A DNA stretch of 64,000 nt from Trichoplax adhaerens. Taxonomy: Eukaryota > Placozoa > Uniplacotomia > Trichoplacea > Trichoplacidae. Below the pieces are notes generated by a model. It was not told the origin of the DNA, made no database searches, and worked only from the letters and a program-made list of their open reading frames with translations. The stretch lies in contig NW_002060946.1 in NCBI RefSeq assembly GCF_000150275.1, forward strand, positions 1,326,202-1,390,201. The letters are read 5' to 3'. A program made the position numbers and the translations under genes. Positions 28,717-42,077 of the stretch are shown in pieces (position 1 is the stretch's first letter; every line of letters begins with the position of its first letter).

Positions 28717-31616
28717 CTCATAAAAATCTTAGTATGTAAGATGATGTATTTTTACATCAAGGTAATAAGGTTTGATTTTAGTAAAGCTGAAGTAAGATTC
28801 CTTATTGTTATAAGTTTGATAATTAAATTATGGGAATCGAAGCACTATAAAAATCAGTAATATGTAGGATTACGTGTAATAATAGAATATTAGCAATTTT
28901 AGCATTTCACTGCAAACGATATTCGAGCTACGTATATGCATTTATTTTACCTTCTAGGCAATGATAAGTTTGCTTTAGCCATTTCTGCAACTCAATATAT
29001 ATGTATACAGTATCTACTAGATAGTAGTTAAGCTTTTCCCAAGTGCATATCTTTGTATTTAGTATAACAACATTTAAAGGCCTAAGATCTTTTATTGATA
29101 TTTCAGTGTATGGTAATGCTAGCATCGTGCAACTGATGTAACTCTTTAGTAAGATATCCATATTTAATACAGATATATACGATACTAAGGGTATGATATG
29201 TATCAGTTGGGAAGTTTATTGAAAAAATTCAACCACTTTCCATAAGATTAAAAGAATGACTATAAAAGTACTAAATTATACCTTAGCGAAAATTTTCGAG
29301 AGAATTAGATTAGTAGAGATTGAAACCAGTGCTAAAGATAATTAATTTAAAAACTTCCCTTACTATATCTTGCATTGAAAATTAATTGAAATTGACAAAA
29401 TCATAAATTCTGGTGTAGAATATAATCATTATGATACTGTAATATATCTAAATAAACAAATTAATTAGCAGTAAAATTCATATGAATACAAGATTGGTTA
29501 CCAACAAAGGACTGAAAATTAATTAAATATTTCGATATATTGTGTGTGCAAGGCATCATAGGTAGATTCCTAAACAAAATATCCCAATGAAGACATTTAT
29601 TGATAGTAAAATAATGAGAGCTTATTTAAGTAAATAGTAAGAGATGTCATTTGGATAATTTATTATAGGCGAGTACCTATTCTGTAACTACGACCTGTAT
29701 GGAAACTAAGACAAAACTGTTAAATTATATCACAATTGAATCATTACAATTCATGTAATTTACTTTATTGAGGTGATTGATTTGCCAGATAAAGCCATAA
29801 ATGGGTCATTAGAAACGCAGAATGGGAATTAGGACCAATGCTTTAATACTGATTTCAGTGTTTGCTTACAGAGATTTTCTCGCATATTGCTGCAATGGCC
29901 GAGTAATAGTTTCCTGCTACTACTGTTGGTTTGCCTACGTAGCCCAAAATTTGAGTTAACAAAAATTAAGTAATTCCTTAATGTGACACACAAGGTCAAC
30001 ACCGAAAAATCGCCTTGAATAATAAAGTTTATTGATACATCCGTCTATCAGAGAAGATTTTCCCTCCTCATAAGAACAGTTGAAAGCGACTAGTGTCAAT
30101 CGAATAATTGTACTTTAACTCTTATATGGCAGACAGTTCACATAATCCTACATTTGGCTATCAGATATGGCCTTAACTGGAAAATCCCGTCTTATACTAG
30201 AAACAGTACAAGTGCGTAGTCTCATCCTTTTAGCTACCTACTGTACTTCTACAATTAGCTGAAACCATTACAGTTGCTCCACTTTGTTCAGCATAGAATT
30301 GGAATTGTCTTGTTCTTCAAGACTGAGACGATATTTCAAGTTAATTATAGTATCAATTTCTAAGCCACTAATGTTTGCAATTCGTCTATCATTATGGCAT
30401 GGGCAAGCCATTGGGACTCTAAAACACTTCTTTAGTTAAGTGCAAATAATTTTAACTATTGATCACATATGCAACAACATACGCGTATACATCGGTCACT
30501 ATGCTACATCGCTGCATACTGTTGCTAATACTACCAAATTATACATGTAAAGCTAAGAGTGAATTATTAGTGATATTGATGGAGCTAAATATTTGTCTTA
30601 CTAACAGACTGATGATCTTTTTTTCTTTAATTTTTCTATTCGTTAATATGGGAAATGGCTTTGAGTGCTACGGAATAGCATATGTAACGATTAATATAAC
30701 CAGCTCTGTTAATGGTCCATACTTCGTATCTTTTGTGTCCGTAAGCAAATACTTACTAAGCCATGCTTAAGTCTATATCTGCTCACTGCAGAAAGGTATT
30801 GCAATATTATTATAGAAATTTTAGCGATCGCAATAAGCAAAATCATGCAAATACTGTAGCAATTTAATACGAAATCTATCTGGATTATCGATAATTTTGT
30901 ACTGGTAAACTACCCCGTTCAAGCGAACAGGGATATAATTTGCAGAAAGCAATAAAGTAAAAGAAAAATTAACAGATAGACTGCCTTAGTTGGCTACGAT
31001 GCGCGATCGACGACGTCGAATAAACTATTGTATTTACTGTTTACATAACATAAAACCTATATATTTCATCGTTCATCTAATTTCACTTTATGATAACCTT
31101 TTATGGTCCTTTGAACAATATGTACTATAAAATGTAGTGTACTACGCAACATTCTTATCAACAACACTAACGCAACTTCACCATTTTACCCTGCAAATAA
31201 TAGACTACATATACCGTAAATGATGCTATATTTGCTCTGAAATACGCAAGATTAATGTTAATAGCGTGATTTATATCTAGATATTCAGAAAATTTTATTA
31301 CATCGGCGTTGCTGGTTTGTTATTTTATAAATTGTAAAATAATTATAAAATTGCTAGAATTATATATTTATATAATATAAAACTATGGAGAAAACTGCAT
31401 AAACCTTACTAATTTATAGAAAGATTCAATGTGAGCGACTTAATAATAATTCGACAATATGTGAAGGCTAACTTTAAAAAAGATGCTATTTCATGATTAT
31501 GACAATATATAAAATAAAATATTAGTTAGAATTGTTGTTAGAATTTAATGATCATATCGAAATAATTTGACACAATCGATAATTTGTGGAGTGGAAGCTA
31601 TGAAATCACTTTGTTA
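28717..31616. other. spacer; contains a duplicated 3'-flank block, no gene supported
   Basis: Positions 29991-30273 resemble 38285-38658. The 103-codon plus-strand frame at 30459-30770 is hydrophobic, AT-driven and not conserved in the matching duplicate, so I do not call it. A hairpin CCCGTTC/GAACAGGG lies at 30914-30930. Confidence 0.5.
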
Positions 31617-32457
31617 TTAATCATAGTAAGCTCCACCAATCCACCAGTTTGTTGTCGATGTAATGTTGCTAGTGCATGAAAAATGTGGATTGAATCTATA
31701 GTAAGAACCGAAGACACCTTCACTATCTACTGTATCAGGTACACTGAACCTTCCACAATTCTTCTTAGCGTATGACAGATCTACGAACAAATGATAGTTA
31801 CTAAAGCTATAGAATGGAATACTACACTTACTGCATGAATGTCCACGAATATTGATATAATCGACTATGGCACAAGTCCAAGTATTTCTACTAGCGAGAA
31901 GATGGTCATATGCACAAAAGGATACCCTTAAGTAATCTTGATGATTTACTAATCCTTTCTCTCCTTGGTTATCAAAGTTACACGTAACATGAAAATGCGT
32001 TGATAATGCAGAACCTTTTAAAGCCGTCATCTTAGCTTTAGAAAGCCGATATTTTGACCAATTAGGAGTACATTCATTAGCTGGAGCATTATAATGAAAA
32101 CTCTTACGAAAGGTAGATGTTGCTGCGTTGGTTCTCGACAATGATTCTATAAGAGTCCACGAAAACCCTGGATCCGATTCAAAATCACAAAACGCTAGAT
32201 ATGGTTTATTTGTAGAGTCATAAAGCGTAAAATATCCATTCTGAGAGACGCGATAGGTACTTTTAGCAGCAACACATGTTGTCGGTTTCGGTTTCATAAC
32301 CTAATAATAACATAAAAAGGGTAGTATAAGATTATAAAATTGATTTCCGTAATGCTACTTAATGAATATCGAAAAAATTGGCTTAATTTACAGAAGATCT
32401 TGTTTGAGCTAGCAACACGATTAGGATCGAGCAAATATACAAAGTGTAATTTATCAT
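31617..32457 (-). CDS. ten-Cys secreted FReD-like protein, copy 4 (intact)
   Basis: Exon 1 is 32392-32457 (MINYTLYICSILIVLLAQTRSS), followed by a 91-bp phase-0 intron and exon 2 at 31617-32300; 249 residues. All ten family cysteines are present, with NGYFTLYDSTNKPYLAFCDF, the INIRGHSCSKCSIPFYS core, and a C-terminus with the sequon NIT and then TTNWWIGGAYYD. The stop is TAA at 31617-31619. It is closest to copies 3 and 5 by eye. Secretion is supported by the signal peptide; function is otherwise unknown. Confidence 0.85.
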
Positions 32458-32524
32458 TTTTACTCAGTACTCCACGAACAATCTTGATATTTGAAGGTTA
32501 ATAACTAAAGCTAATCAGATCTAC

Positions 32525-32685
32525 CCTTTTATATGTTGGTGTGGTTACCATGATATTTTCGAAGAATGTAATAAGCATTTGAATTCTGTCAATCAAATAT
32601 GTATATGATATACAATAATAAATATTTATCGAAAATTCTTCTGGCGTAAAGAGGTCAAAGGTACCATAGTTTGGACGATGACTCA
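32525..32685 (-). promoter_or_regulatory. promoter module of copy 4
   Basis: A TATA box (CATATAAAAGG on the minus strand, 32525-32535) lies about 70 bp upstream of the ATG. TGACTCA at 32679-32685 is 144 bp from the box. TTCGAAGAATGTAAT lies between them and is shared with other copies. Confidence 0.65.
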
Positions 32686-35600
32686 TCTTACATGTCAGCT
32701 GTTATGCTTTGTAAGCAATGAGTTCTACTCCGCGAGTAAGATTTGTTACTAACTTTATTATTAAAAATGCTGGGTTTTTATAGATATTCCAGCTTACACT
32801 TTTTGCCTTTTTGCGTCGTGGAATTTTACACATACATCTAATTACTAACTATTAGAGCTATCGTTCACTTTACAACATGCACATATATATAATAAATTAT
32901 CAGTCCGCCTTTTACAATATAGTCACGTACGATATTACAAGACTACACACAAAGTCATCGTATTATAAGTACTTATATAGATGGTATTCTAATTATATAC
33001 TTAACGCTCTATCTAATACCTAATGTAACATATATTGTAGTATCTAACACTATTTACAACATTAGCTTTGTCGCATTTGCTCGTGGTGCAGTACCACGAT
33101 AATAAAGCTTCATTTTAGGAAAAGTTTAATTTAAATTCTTAGTTATTTTTGTGATTGAATTGTAAGTAACACAAAGTTCAAGCAATACAATTTCAATTTT
33201 ATGTTTACAACGCTTACAGTATGCTTGTACAGATACTACTGTAGAATCAGGAAATGTATTTGCATAGTTACTTGAGTGAGAAGATCTTAGGTTTACTTTA
33301 AAATTGTATCTGTCATGAGATTGGCAAGCATAACTCTTGTAGAACAGTAATAATTACGTACAGCAGTTTGTATCTTTATTTACATATTTATTGAATTGGA
33401 ACTAATTTCATTTTCAGAGAATAAATAGGCTCGTATGTGCTATTCATCACATTACTTATAAACTGTGTCTTTCATTGCGATATCAGAAAATATACGTCGT
33501 TAAGCAGGAATGCGGAATACTCTCAATAATATAGTACGTTATAAAAATAGTCACCAATTGCCGATAATATTGAATAAATTACCTTAAAAGTTCAATATTT
33601 ATTTATGAATCATAAGTTATAAATAATTGTTTATTATTGCATATAAATATATCTGCTATTAATTATAAGGCTTAAGTTCTATGTAATACCAATATTTACA
33701 AAGTAGCAAATATTACATCGTTTTCGTTTTTAGTATTTGACGTAAAAAGAATAACATTAATGCTTACATGCTATAATTGTTTAATTCATTAGAACGAGTT
33801 GAATTTCCACGCCTATTTCAGCATCTGCACAACATGATCGTAGTTTGTGGGCTTTGTTATCTTATACTTCCAAGTAAACCGTCAATAAAGTCTAATTATA
33901 TTCGGAAAATAATGGGGTATGAAACTAGGGTGTAGAATCTAAATCTGCTTCGGCCATTCTAGCCATTTCTAGACATTCTAAAATAATAGCAAGCCTGAAA
34001 TTGCAATTACACATTAGAAACATTAAATATAACGTGGTCAATATCGATCTAATACTTTTGTAATGAAGGTTAATTTTTAGAATTTTCCTTCAAGTTCTTT
34101 TATTGTAAGTATTCTAGCTTAGTTTTGTATCGTGATAAGTATTCTAACTTTAAAAAAATATAACTTATTTGGTTGATTATAATGGTAGATTTTACTTAGT
34201 AGCTTAGTATCTTGTAAACCCGACTGCTTTATTCGGGTTAGAAGTTAACATTATCCGTACCTTAATTTTTGTTAAGAATCCGATATTACGATTTTTTAAT
34301 TCAAGCGATATATTTAGTTGATAGAATACATGTGTGCTAATTTTGATCATTAATTACAGTAGAAGTTGATGTTACTTTGTAATTTCATACAGTATGAACC
34401 CAAAACATTGATCTAGGATTGTTATTTTGACTTAGTGTATACTGTACAAATGTACAGTTTCAAGCTAAACTATACTTAGTATTAATTTAGTAGTTTTCGG
34501 GAATCTAGGGTATAATTTATCTTATCGTGTGTGTTTGATTGCTAGTTTAATTTGGAGTACTTTAGAATGATTTTGGATAGTCTAAAGCCATCAACTGCTC
34601 TGTGTAGCATATGAAAGGTGGTATACGTCGGTAATTGAGAGCAGTTGAAGTTAGAGAAGACGAGAAAAGTCTAGGATGATCGTAAGTTACTTCATTAATT
34701 GATAGTTTGGTTGGTTGAGGCAGTAGTTCTGCCCGTATTTTGTTATTCATAGAAGTTTTGCTAAGATTATCGTTAAAGTTATAATAAAGTGTTGTTTTCC
34801 CTTAATTTATTTTGTTTGGACTTCAATTATTGGTAGTTTAATTTAACATAGAAAATTTTATTTTATTTTTGAATCCGATACTGCCCTTTAATGAATTGCT
34901 ATACTACAGTAATTGCGTATATTATCAAATACAGATACCAAATAAGTCTTTACTTAAATAATCGAATATCTTTTGTAATCTGTATAAGGGTGTGACACTT
35001 TATGTCAATGGAATGATCTATAAGATGCAATCGAGATATATTCTACTGCAATAGTTAATCTCCAGCATTAATATTATTATAAAATGTCTCAACAATAAAT
35101 ACACATTACATAAGTAAAAACAATACAGAATTATTATCAAAGCTTAAGTTCATCAATCGGAAAGCTTAATAGGCAAATAAATTAAGAGGGTATTCAGAAC
35201 ATTAGATTGCCATGAGTTAACGCTGTCTAGATGGTGTCAGTTACATCTTAATATTGCCTATTTTCATGTAATATCAAATCATTCATCGTAGATGGAGGGA
35301 AATTGAAATGTGAGTATGTATTTATCATCGATACATTTTGAATTAAATGGGATATTTATGAAACATGGAGTGTTAATAAGACCTGCTTGCTTTGGGGTGG
35401 CATGGAGGAAATTATAAATTTTCGGAATTAGTTATTAGGGCTAAGGTACAGATAATATGATCATTAGGTACCAGTACTTCTATCTTAGTGTAATAAAGTG
35501 TCTTCAAAATAATGAAAAAATAACTAAAGTTTCTTGTAAACTGCATTTTATTACATAAGTTAGGTTCGTTATCCAACTACCAAAGACTACATAACTGCGA

Positions 35601-36367
35601 CAAATTATCTATATTATTAAAGCCTAATCCATGATTTATGTACAATTAGTTACAGAATGATTCTTTAGCAATATAATAATATAAATTTATTAGACCAATT
35701 TTGCTGGTTTCGAATCGGGGAATTAAGAGAACATCGGTAGAAAGTCTCTTATGAAATCACACACATTCATAAATGCGGCAATTAGTAGTCACAGAAGGTC
35801 TATAATGAGATTTACAGGCGTCCGAGAACTATTAATTTGAGATCTACGGTACGTTACCCGATGCTTATAATTAATACAATTTGATATGGTTGTACACATT
35901 GGTACATGTGAATATATTTGATCAGCGTAGGAAAGCCTTAAAATACGTCGATAAAATATATTGACATGCTTGATGATAGAAAGCGCTATGGGATTTTAAA
36001 TGTTCACCAAGAATACGAATTATCTATAGTAGTGGAGTCTATAAGCAAATTTTTTCTGACAAACTTTATTTTTGCAAATTTTCATCGGTGATTATCGTAT
36101 TGTATAAAATTGACGGTATATAAGATATACACTTACAAAAGGTACATCGCATGTAGCTGTATCATGATTATCGATATTACTAAATAAATTCAATATTACA
36201 TAATAACAGGTACGAATATTTTATGGTGACTCTATCGTATAATTTCGATAATGTATAACTGCAATATTAATCGATAGCATTAACTAACGCTAAATTCCAA
36301 TTATTATGTAGGGATAAGTCAACGGAGTCTATAGATATCGCAGTAATAACTTAGACATGGAGATGAA
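32686..36367. other. spacer; MITE-like element, otherwise nothing recognised
   Basis: AT-rich, with many short frames but none with family motifs. It holds one copy of a short inverted-repeat element (35467-35585). The 62-codon minus-strand frame at 34562-34750 has no recognised relatives and no clear splice sites. Confidence 0.5.
35467..35585 (+). mobile_element. MITE-like inverted-repeat element, copy a
   Basis: About 119 bp. The left end (GGTACCAG...CTTAGTGTAATAAAGTG) and the reverse complement of the right end (TTTGGTAG...CTTATGTAATAAAATG) are imperfect terminal inverted repeats. The centre reads GTCTTC...TTTCTTGTAAACT. The same element occurs inverted at 39979-40090. No transposase is visible, so it would be non-autonomous. 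Confidence 0.55.
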
Positions 36368-37197
36368 TTAATCATAGAAGGCACCGCCGATCCACCAATT
36401 TGTTGTCGATGTGCTGTTCATAGTACAAGAAAATTTCGGGTGATAATGGACATAATTACCAAAGATATCTTCGCCAGATTTTACATCAGGAACGTTAAAC
36501 CTTCCACAACTTACTTTAGCTTGTGGAAGATCTACAAACAAATGATAATTGCTATAGCTGTAAAACGGAATATTGCATTTACTGCATGAATATCCACGTA
36601 TATTGATGTAATCGACTACGGCGCAAATCCAAGCATTTCTAGCACTAAAGAAGCTATTATACGCGCAAAAGGATACTCTTATGTAATCACGACGATTTGC
36701 TAATCCTTTCTCGTTTTGGTTATCAAAGTTACATGTCGCGCGAAAATGCGTGGATGAAGCAGCTTGTTTCAGTGCACTCATTTTAGCTTTAGAAAGTCTA
36801 TAATTCGACCAATTGGGTGTACATTCATTAGATGGAACATTATAATAAAAACTCTTACGAAAGGTAGTAGTTGCTGCATTGGTTCTTGATAGAGATTCTA
36901 TAAGAGTCCATGCAAATCCAGGATCTGATTGAAAGTCGCAAAATGCAAGATAGGGTTTGTTTGTAGAATCGTGGAGTGTGAAATATCCATTTTGGGAAAC
37001 GTGATAAATACTTCTAACAGCGGCACACGTTGTCGGCTTTGGATTAACTACCTAATCGATAATGTGAAGAATTCTTATAGTGCTAACTTCAGCTACGATG
37101 CTATAATGAAATATTCATCTAAATAGCTCACCGCTGATCTTGCAATCGGTAGTATGGCTATTACCATAAAATAGAAAAATAAAGTATATCGAAGCAT
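36368..37197 (-). CDS. ten-Cys secreted FReD-like protein, copy 5 (intact)
   Basis: Exon 1 is 37132-37197 (MLRYTLFFYFMVIAILPIARSA), then an 80-bp phase-0 intron (GTGAGC...TTAG) and exon 2 at 36368-37051; 249 residues with stop TAA at 36368-36370. It opens VVNPKPTTCAAVRSIYHVSQ and continues NGYFTLHDSTNKPYLAFCDF, INIRGYSCSKCNIPFYS and NSTSTTNWWIGGAFYD. All ten cysteines and the terminal sequon are kept. A TATA-like ATAAATAGG sits near 37299-37309, about 105 bp upstream of the ATG. The AP-1-like site of its sisters is not recognisable. Confidence 0.85.
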
Positions 37198-40131
37198 ATT
37201 TAATTTGCAATACGAAAAATTTCTGTTCACTATCGACAGTAGCCGAGAACTAGCAATAGAGAGTTTGAATTGATAATCCCAAATATCGAATTTGTCGACC
37301 TATTTATGTTCATGTGGAATTAAGATGATTATTCGAGGAATGTAGAGAATCAATTATAATATCCCGTAACGTATGCCAGTCATAGCTAAAATATAAATAA
37401 ATTTTGCGTTTGTTATGAACTTTAACCTAAATATTACTAATACAATGTTTAGATAATTTTAGTTAACGATTAACCCTCTGATTTTATCTTAGTAGGGCCT
37501 CAATAATATTGATTTTAGAAATGCTCAGCCTAATATTTAAAAATACCTTAGACTTTGGCATAAATTTCATCAAGGTTAAATTAAATAACCTAAAGTGGAA
37601 GTTCGTGATCACTTTATAAGTTGTGCCCAGTGGCATGAAAATTTTCGCTTATTCCAGGTCAATATGCATATGTAAAATAAAAGAACTAATTCAATCGAAA
37701 AAATAAACTCCTTGATACCGTAATCTATTTCGAGAGGAAATGCTACCGTAGATATTGATTTAACAACGATTAATAATGTTAAATGTAAGTTAAGAGAAAT
37801 AAACAATGAACACTGTAGCACTCTGTGGTTGTAGGCCGATTAAAGTAGTCAGTAGCAGTCTCGGCTATAGTGTTGCTTGTGATGCTCCCAGCGTAGTACG
37901 ATTTATGTCATGTTATTTATGATTTTGGCATCGTTATTGCATCAGAAATTTCGATGCATTGATTTTTATTGTGTAATTATTAGAACATTGAAAAGGGGAC
38001 GATTATTATTGTAACAGCTGCAAAGGATATGTTCTCGCTTTTTGCTGTAATCCTCTTTCCATTTCGGAATAAAATGCTGTAAGCGTAAATCCTCATGACC
38101 GTAATGTTAAGAATAACGTTAACATGACTCTTTTCTAATTTATTCGAAAATGTGTAAGAAATTGCAACATAGCCGTGTGGTCATACTCGAAGCGCCAAAT
38201 TATGTAGTAGTTGGGTTTTACAACCCCTTAGGTTCGCAATCGTCTAATTCAAAATCTAAGTTATTGAAATTGAGCAAATTTCTAACGTGACACAAGATCA
38301 GATTAACACCGTGTTTAACCTTAGAAGTATCCGTTTATTAATAGAGCGTCTGACAAGAGAAGAATCCACTTTTCTTCCCTCATAAAAATAGCTGAAAGTG
38401 GGCTAAGACAAAATGGATAATTGATTTAGCCTCCACGATAACAATTCCATATTACCTAACAGTTATATTAAGACATTACACAAAAACATCACCCTATATA
38501 GCTGTCTACCGCGGCCTTATACGCACATAGTATGGGTAGCATAAGTACACCGTTTCATCATTAGCAGTCATGAAATTACTTTATAAGCATAGTAGACTGT
38601 ACAACTTCTTAATGCTACCGTACTCAATTACTACTGTAATTAGCTGAAACTATTACAGCGTCATAGGAAAATGAAAGTTATGAGAGTTATATGTAATATG
38701 ATGCTTTTCCCGATCTGTAATGAAACTTGTTCTACCAACTATAATTGGTGTGTAGATCATACAAGTAATTTTATAATAGCAGATTTTATTACTGGCTCTC
38801 TACCGATTGAGATGCTACGTAATAGTACAACAAGCTCTGATAGACAAGGAAAATTTCTTATAATAGCAGATCTTAGAAAAGAAAGACTAAGAACAACAAT
38901 AACTGAAAAACGTAGCTGCTTATCTAACTTCGTTACAACATAACGATTACGAACAACTTAACACTTTGAGAACTTAGTATGAGAATAAAATTCTATCATT
39001 ACTACAGTTTTCTACGAAACTTAAGCCAGTGCATTCTTTACGCCAATAACATGATCATATTCCAACTTGTTATTACAAATCTATGATGTTGACAACCTAC
39101 ACAGTAACACTATCATCATCATCACAAACACTTATTACAAATACTAAATTTTTACGGTAACATCGAAGGAATGATCAAATTATTAATAAAAGATTTCACT
39201 TACAAAGTAATTTCATTGGCGAATATCGATTATGTGAAATTTATGTAAGTATGTGCACTTAGAGGGTCATAAACCATATAGTATGGAATTAATTACATTG
39301 CTATTAGCAAATTGCACAGCGATTTCATTGGCGAATATCAATTATGTAAATTTTTTCCACTCATAAATACGGACATGTGGAGGGCCATTGGTCATGTAAC
39401 ATACAACTTAACTATATTACTGCTGGCAAGTTTGAATGTAAATCTTTAAAGGTTAAAGATCAATCATGAGATTGTGCAATCGTTAAAATGACAGGTATTT
39501 GATAGTATTGATTAGTTTACTAAGATATGATTTGTAATTGCTCTTCGATTGATGTAGTTAACTGATGGTAATTTCATATATGTTAATAGAACTGTAGTGA
39601 AGCCCCAAATAAGCTTAAGACTAAGATTATAGAATAATGCGACAATAGATAAATTGTGCGCTAGGCTGTAAGACTGCATACGTGTCTAATTATAGAAGAT
39701 GTTTAAAGTACGTATTGTAGTAAATTATATTGAAATGCTTATATTAAGAATCAGAGATAATAATAGATAGCGTTAATTATGTTAGTATTGTGAGATTTGT
39801 ATTGTGATGCTTTAATCAGAAGCGCGATAGTAAATTTAGATATGATCTTGTAACTTAATTTATGAGATCTGATTGTGTTTGAAAGAAAATCATTGTGTCA
39901 CTAATTGTATATAAATTGTGAATATTGCTATGATAATTCATACCGTCCAGAGATAGTCCTATTGAAGCTAGATAGCTCTTGGTACTTGTAAGATGAACCT
40001 AATCTATGTAATAAAGTGAAATTTACAAGAAACTGTAGTTCTATTGATTTTTTAAAAGACACTTTATCACAAGAACATAATCTGGTTTAGTCGATAATAG
40101 TGTACCACGGAAATAGCGGTATGGCTAGAAA
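37198..40131. other. spacer; second 3'-flank block and MITE-like copy, no gene supported
   Basis: Positions 38285-38658 match 29991-30273. The inverted MITE-like copy is at 39979-40090. The 90-codon plus-strand frame at 38671-38943 is not conserved next to the other block copy and has no known motif. Two similar short stretches (ATTTCATTGGCGAATATC) occur at about 39207 and 39322, a small local duplication. Confidence 0.5.
39979..40090 (-). mobile_element. MITE-like inverted-repeat element, copy b
   Basis: The reverse complement aligns with 35467-35585 across both terminal repeats and the core (GATAAAGTGTCTT, TTTCTTGTAAA, CTTTATTACATAGATTAGGTTCAT). Divergence is considerable, so the insertions are old. 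Confidence 0.55.
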
Positions 40132-40968
40132 CTAGTCATAAAAGGCACAGCCGATCTACCATTTTGTAGTCGTGGTGCTATTCGCCACACAAGAGAATTT
40201 CGAGTCGGTATAATAGGATTGACCAAAACTTGTTCATTTGATATTGCATCAGGAAAATTAAATTTTCCACAGCGCATTTTGGCGATTGAAAGATTCACAA
40301 TTGTACGGACACTACCATATCCAATAAATGGAATACTACATTTACTGCTAGAATATCCTCGAATATTGATATAGTCAACCTCAAGATAATCCCAATCACT
40401 TCTAGAAGTAAGGAAATGCCTACATGCACAAAATTGTACCTTAATATAATCTTGACGATTTGCTAATCCTTTCCCCTTTGGCTATCAAAGTTACACGTTG
40501 TACGGAAATGAGTCGATGATGAAGCACTTTTCAATGTAGTCATTCTAGCTTTAGAAAGTCGATAATTTGATCAATTGGGCATACGTTCATCGGACGGGAC
40601 ATTATAGTAAAAGCTCTAACGAAGTGAAGAGCTTTTTGCGTGGTTAGTCGACAGCGATCCTATAAGAGTCTACGCAAATCTGGGATCTGATCGAAAATCA
40701 CAAAAAGCGATATGGTTTACTTGTAGAATCATAAAGTGTATAATATCTATTTTGAGGGGCGCGAATTATAGTCCTAATAGCGGTACATGTTATCGGTTTC
40801 GCTTTAATTACCTTACAAACTAATAATATAAAGAATTGTTACAATATCGGATTTATACTACGAGCTCTATTTTAAAATCCGAGCTAAACTACTCACCGCC
40901 AATTTCAATGCAGGTATTATAGCTATCAAGATCAGATAAATAAGTTTATACAAAGTCCACTGAGCCAT
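40132..40968 (-). pseudogene. ten-Cys secreted family, copy 6 (nonsense and frameshift)
   Basis: The signal exon 40897-40968 is intact (24 codons, MAQWTLYKLIYLILIAIIPALKLA, donor GTGAGT), and a TATA box (ATATAAAAGA, 41081-41090) remains. The main exon (40132-40811) is dead. A two-base loss occurs before FCDF. The tryptophan codon in the CTPNW region is TGA (40571-40573) and its cysteine is arginine. The second tryptophan of the terminal TTNWW motif is TAG (40156-40158). The C-terminus still reads IGCAFYD. Confidence 0.87.
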
Positions 40969-42077
40969 ATTTGAATTAACATGGAGATACACTTTTACCT
41001 GGAAGATGATTGGTAGAAAACTATCAGCAAGGAACTTTGAATTATTGAGTGTAAATATCCGGGGTTTTTAATCTACTGACTCTTTTATATTCTCGTGAAA
41101 TCGATCCGATTTATTTGAAGAATGTAGTCAGCATATTAAGTATATCAATCACAGATGAGCATAAAAAAATTTATATTTATGAAAGAAATCTGGCTTGCAT
41201 TCTGTTTGTGGAACTTTGAAGCAATATTTCTTCGAATTTTACTTTATTATTTTCGTTTAAGTAATACAGATAAAGAATATTGATTTAGGATCAAATTGAG
41301 TATCCCAGGTATATTCTCCTGCATGTCTTGGACTTCGAGCGAAAGTATAAACTTCTCTAGTACCAGTATTTCAGAAACCTAATTCATAATCCAACCTCTT
41401 GTCTACGTTGAAAAGTCAAGATGAAGTTAAGATAACCATTAAATGTAAAAGCTTAAATATCCGATGTCAATGTTGCTAAACATTAACGATATATTGTTTC
41501 GCGCTATCACCCATTAAAAGAAAATTCATAGCTAGATTCTCTTACTATATATGAATCCCTTCCTAGAGATAGGTAGCTGATTCAGTACGTATCAATATTT
41601 AGCTATCTACAGAAACTTCAGAATGATGACTAGCTTATGTAATGGATTGAAAATTTACGTTCTACTTGCAACTTTGATCGAATACATTAGTCAAATAGAT
41701 TTACTTGATACTAATAGCGGGGTTTGGCTTTAGATAAAAATATTCGATATATAGAATAAATTTTGATGCCAGATAAGATTTGCTTTATTTAATTAGTTTA
41801 TTTGCATTCTAAATACTCTAATATGGCTAAGCAGCATACTTCATATTTGCTATATTTTAATCTAATTTCGCTTTGTTAACAAATCAGTAATTCTGTGCTA
41901 TATTAGTAACCTCTAATCCTATGACACCTGCATATTTGAGAAGCATTTATATAACAATATTATGCATTATTTAGAACATTCTTCCTTCAAAAACTACTTT
42001 AAACCGGGCTTTCATATATCACTTAATAACCAGATACCAGTACAGAGTTTAGATTATTGCTGGCCTTACAGCGGATT
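40969..42077. other. spacer upstream of copy 6
   Basis: Holds the copy 6 TATA region at 41081-41090 and the shared GAAGAATGTAGTCAGCAT motif near 41118. The rest is AT-rich with nothing recognised. The small plus-strand frame at 41962-42150 is antisense to the copy 7 remnant. Confidence 0.5.

Noticed and set aside
30459-30770. 103-codon hydrophobic plus-strand frame
   Set aside because: AT-driven hydrophobic residues, no conserved motif, and not kept next to the matching duplicated block at 38.3-38.7 kb.
38671-38943. 90-codon plus-strand frame after the second flank block
   Set aside because: Not conserved beside the other copy of the block; no recognisable domain.
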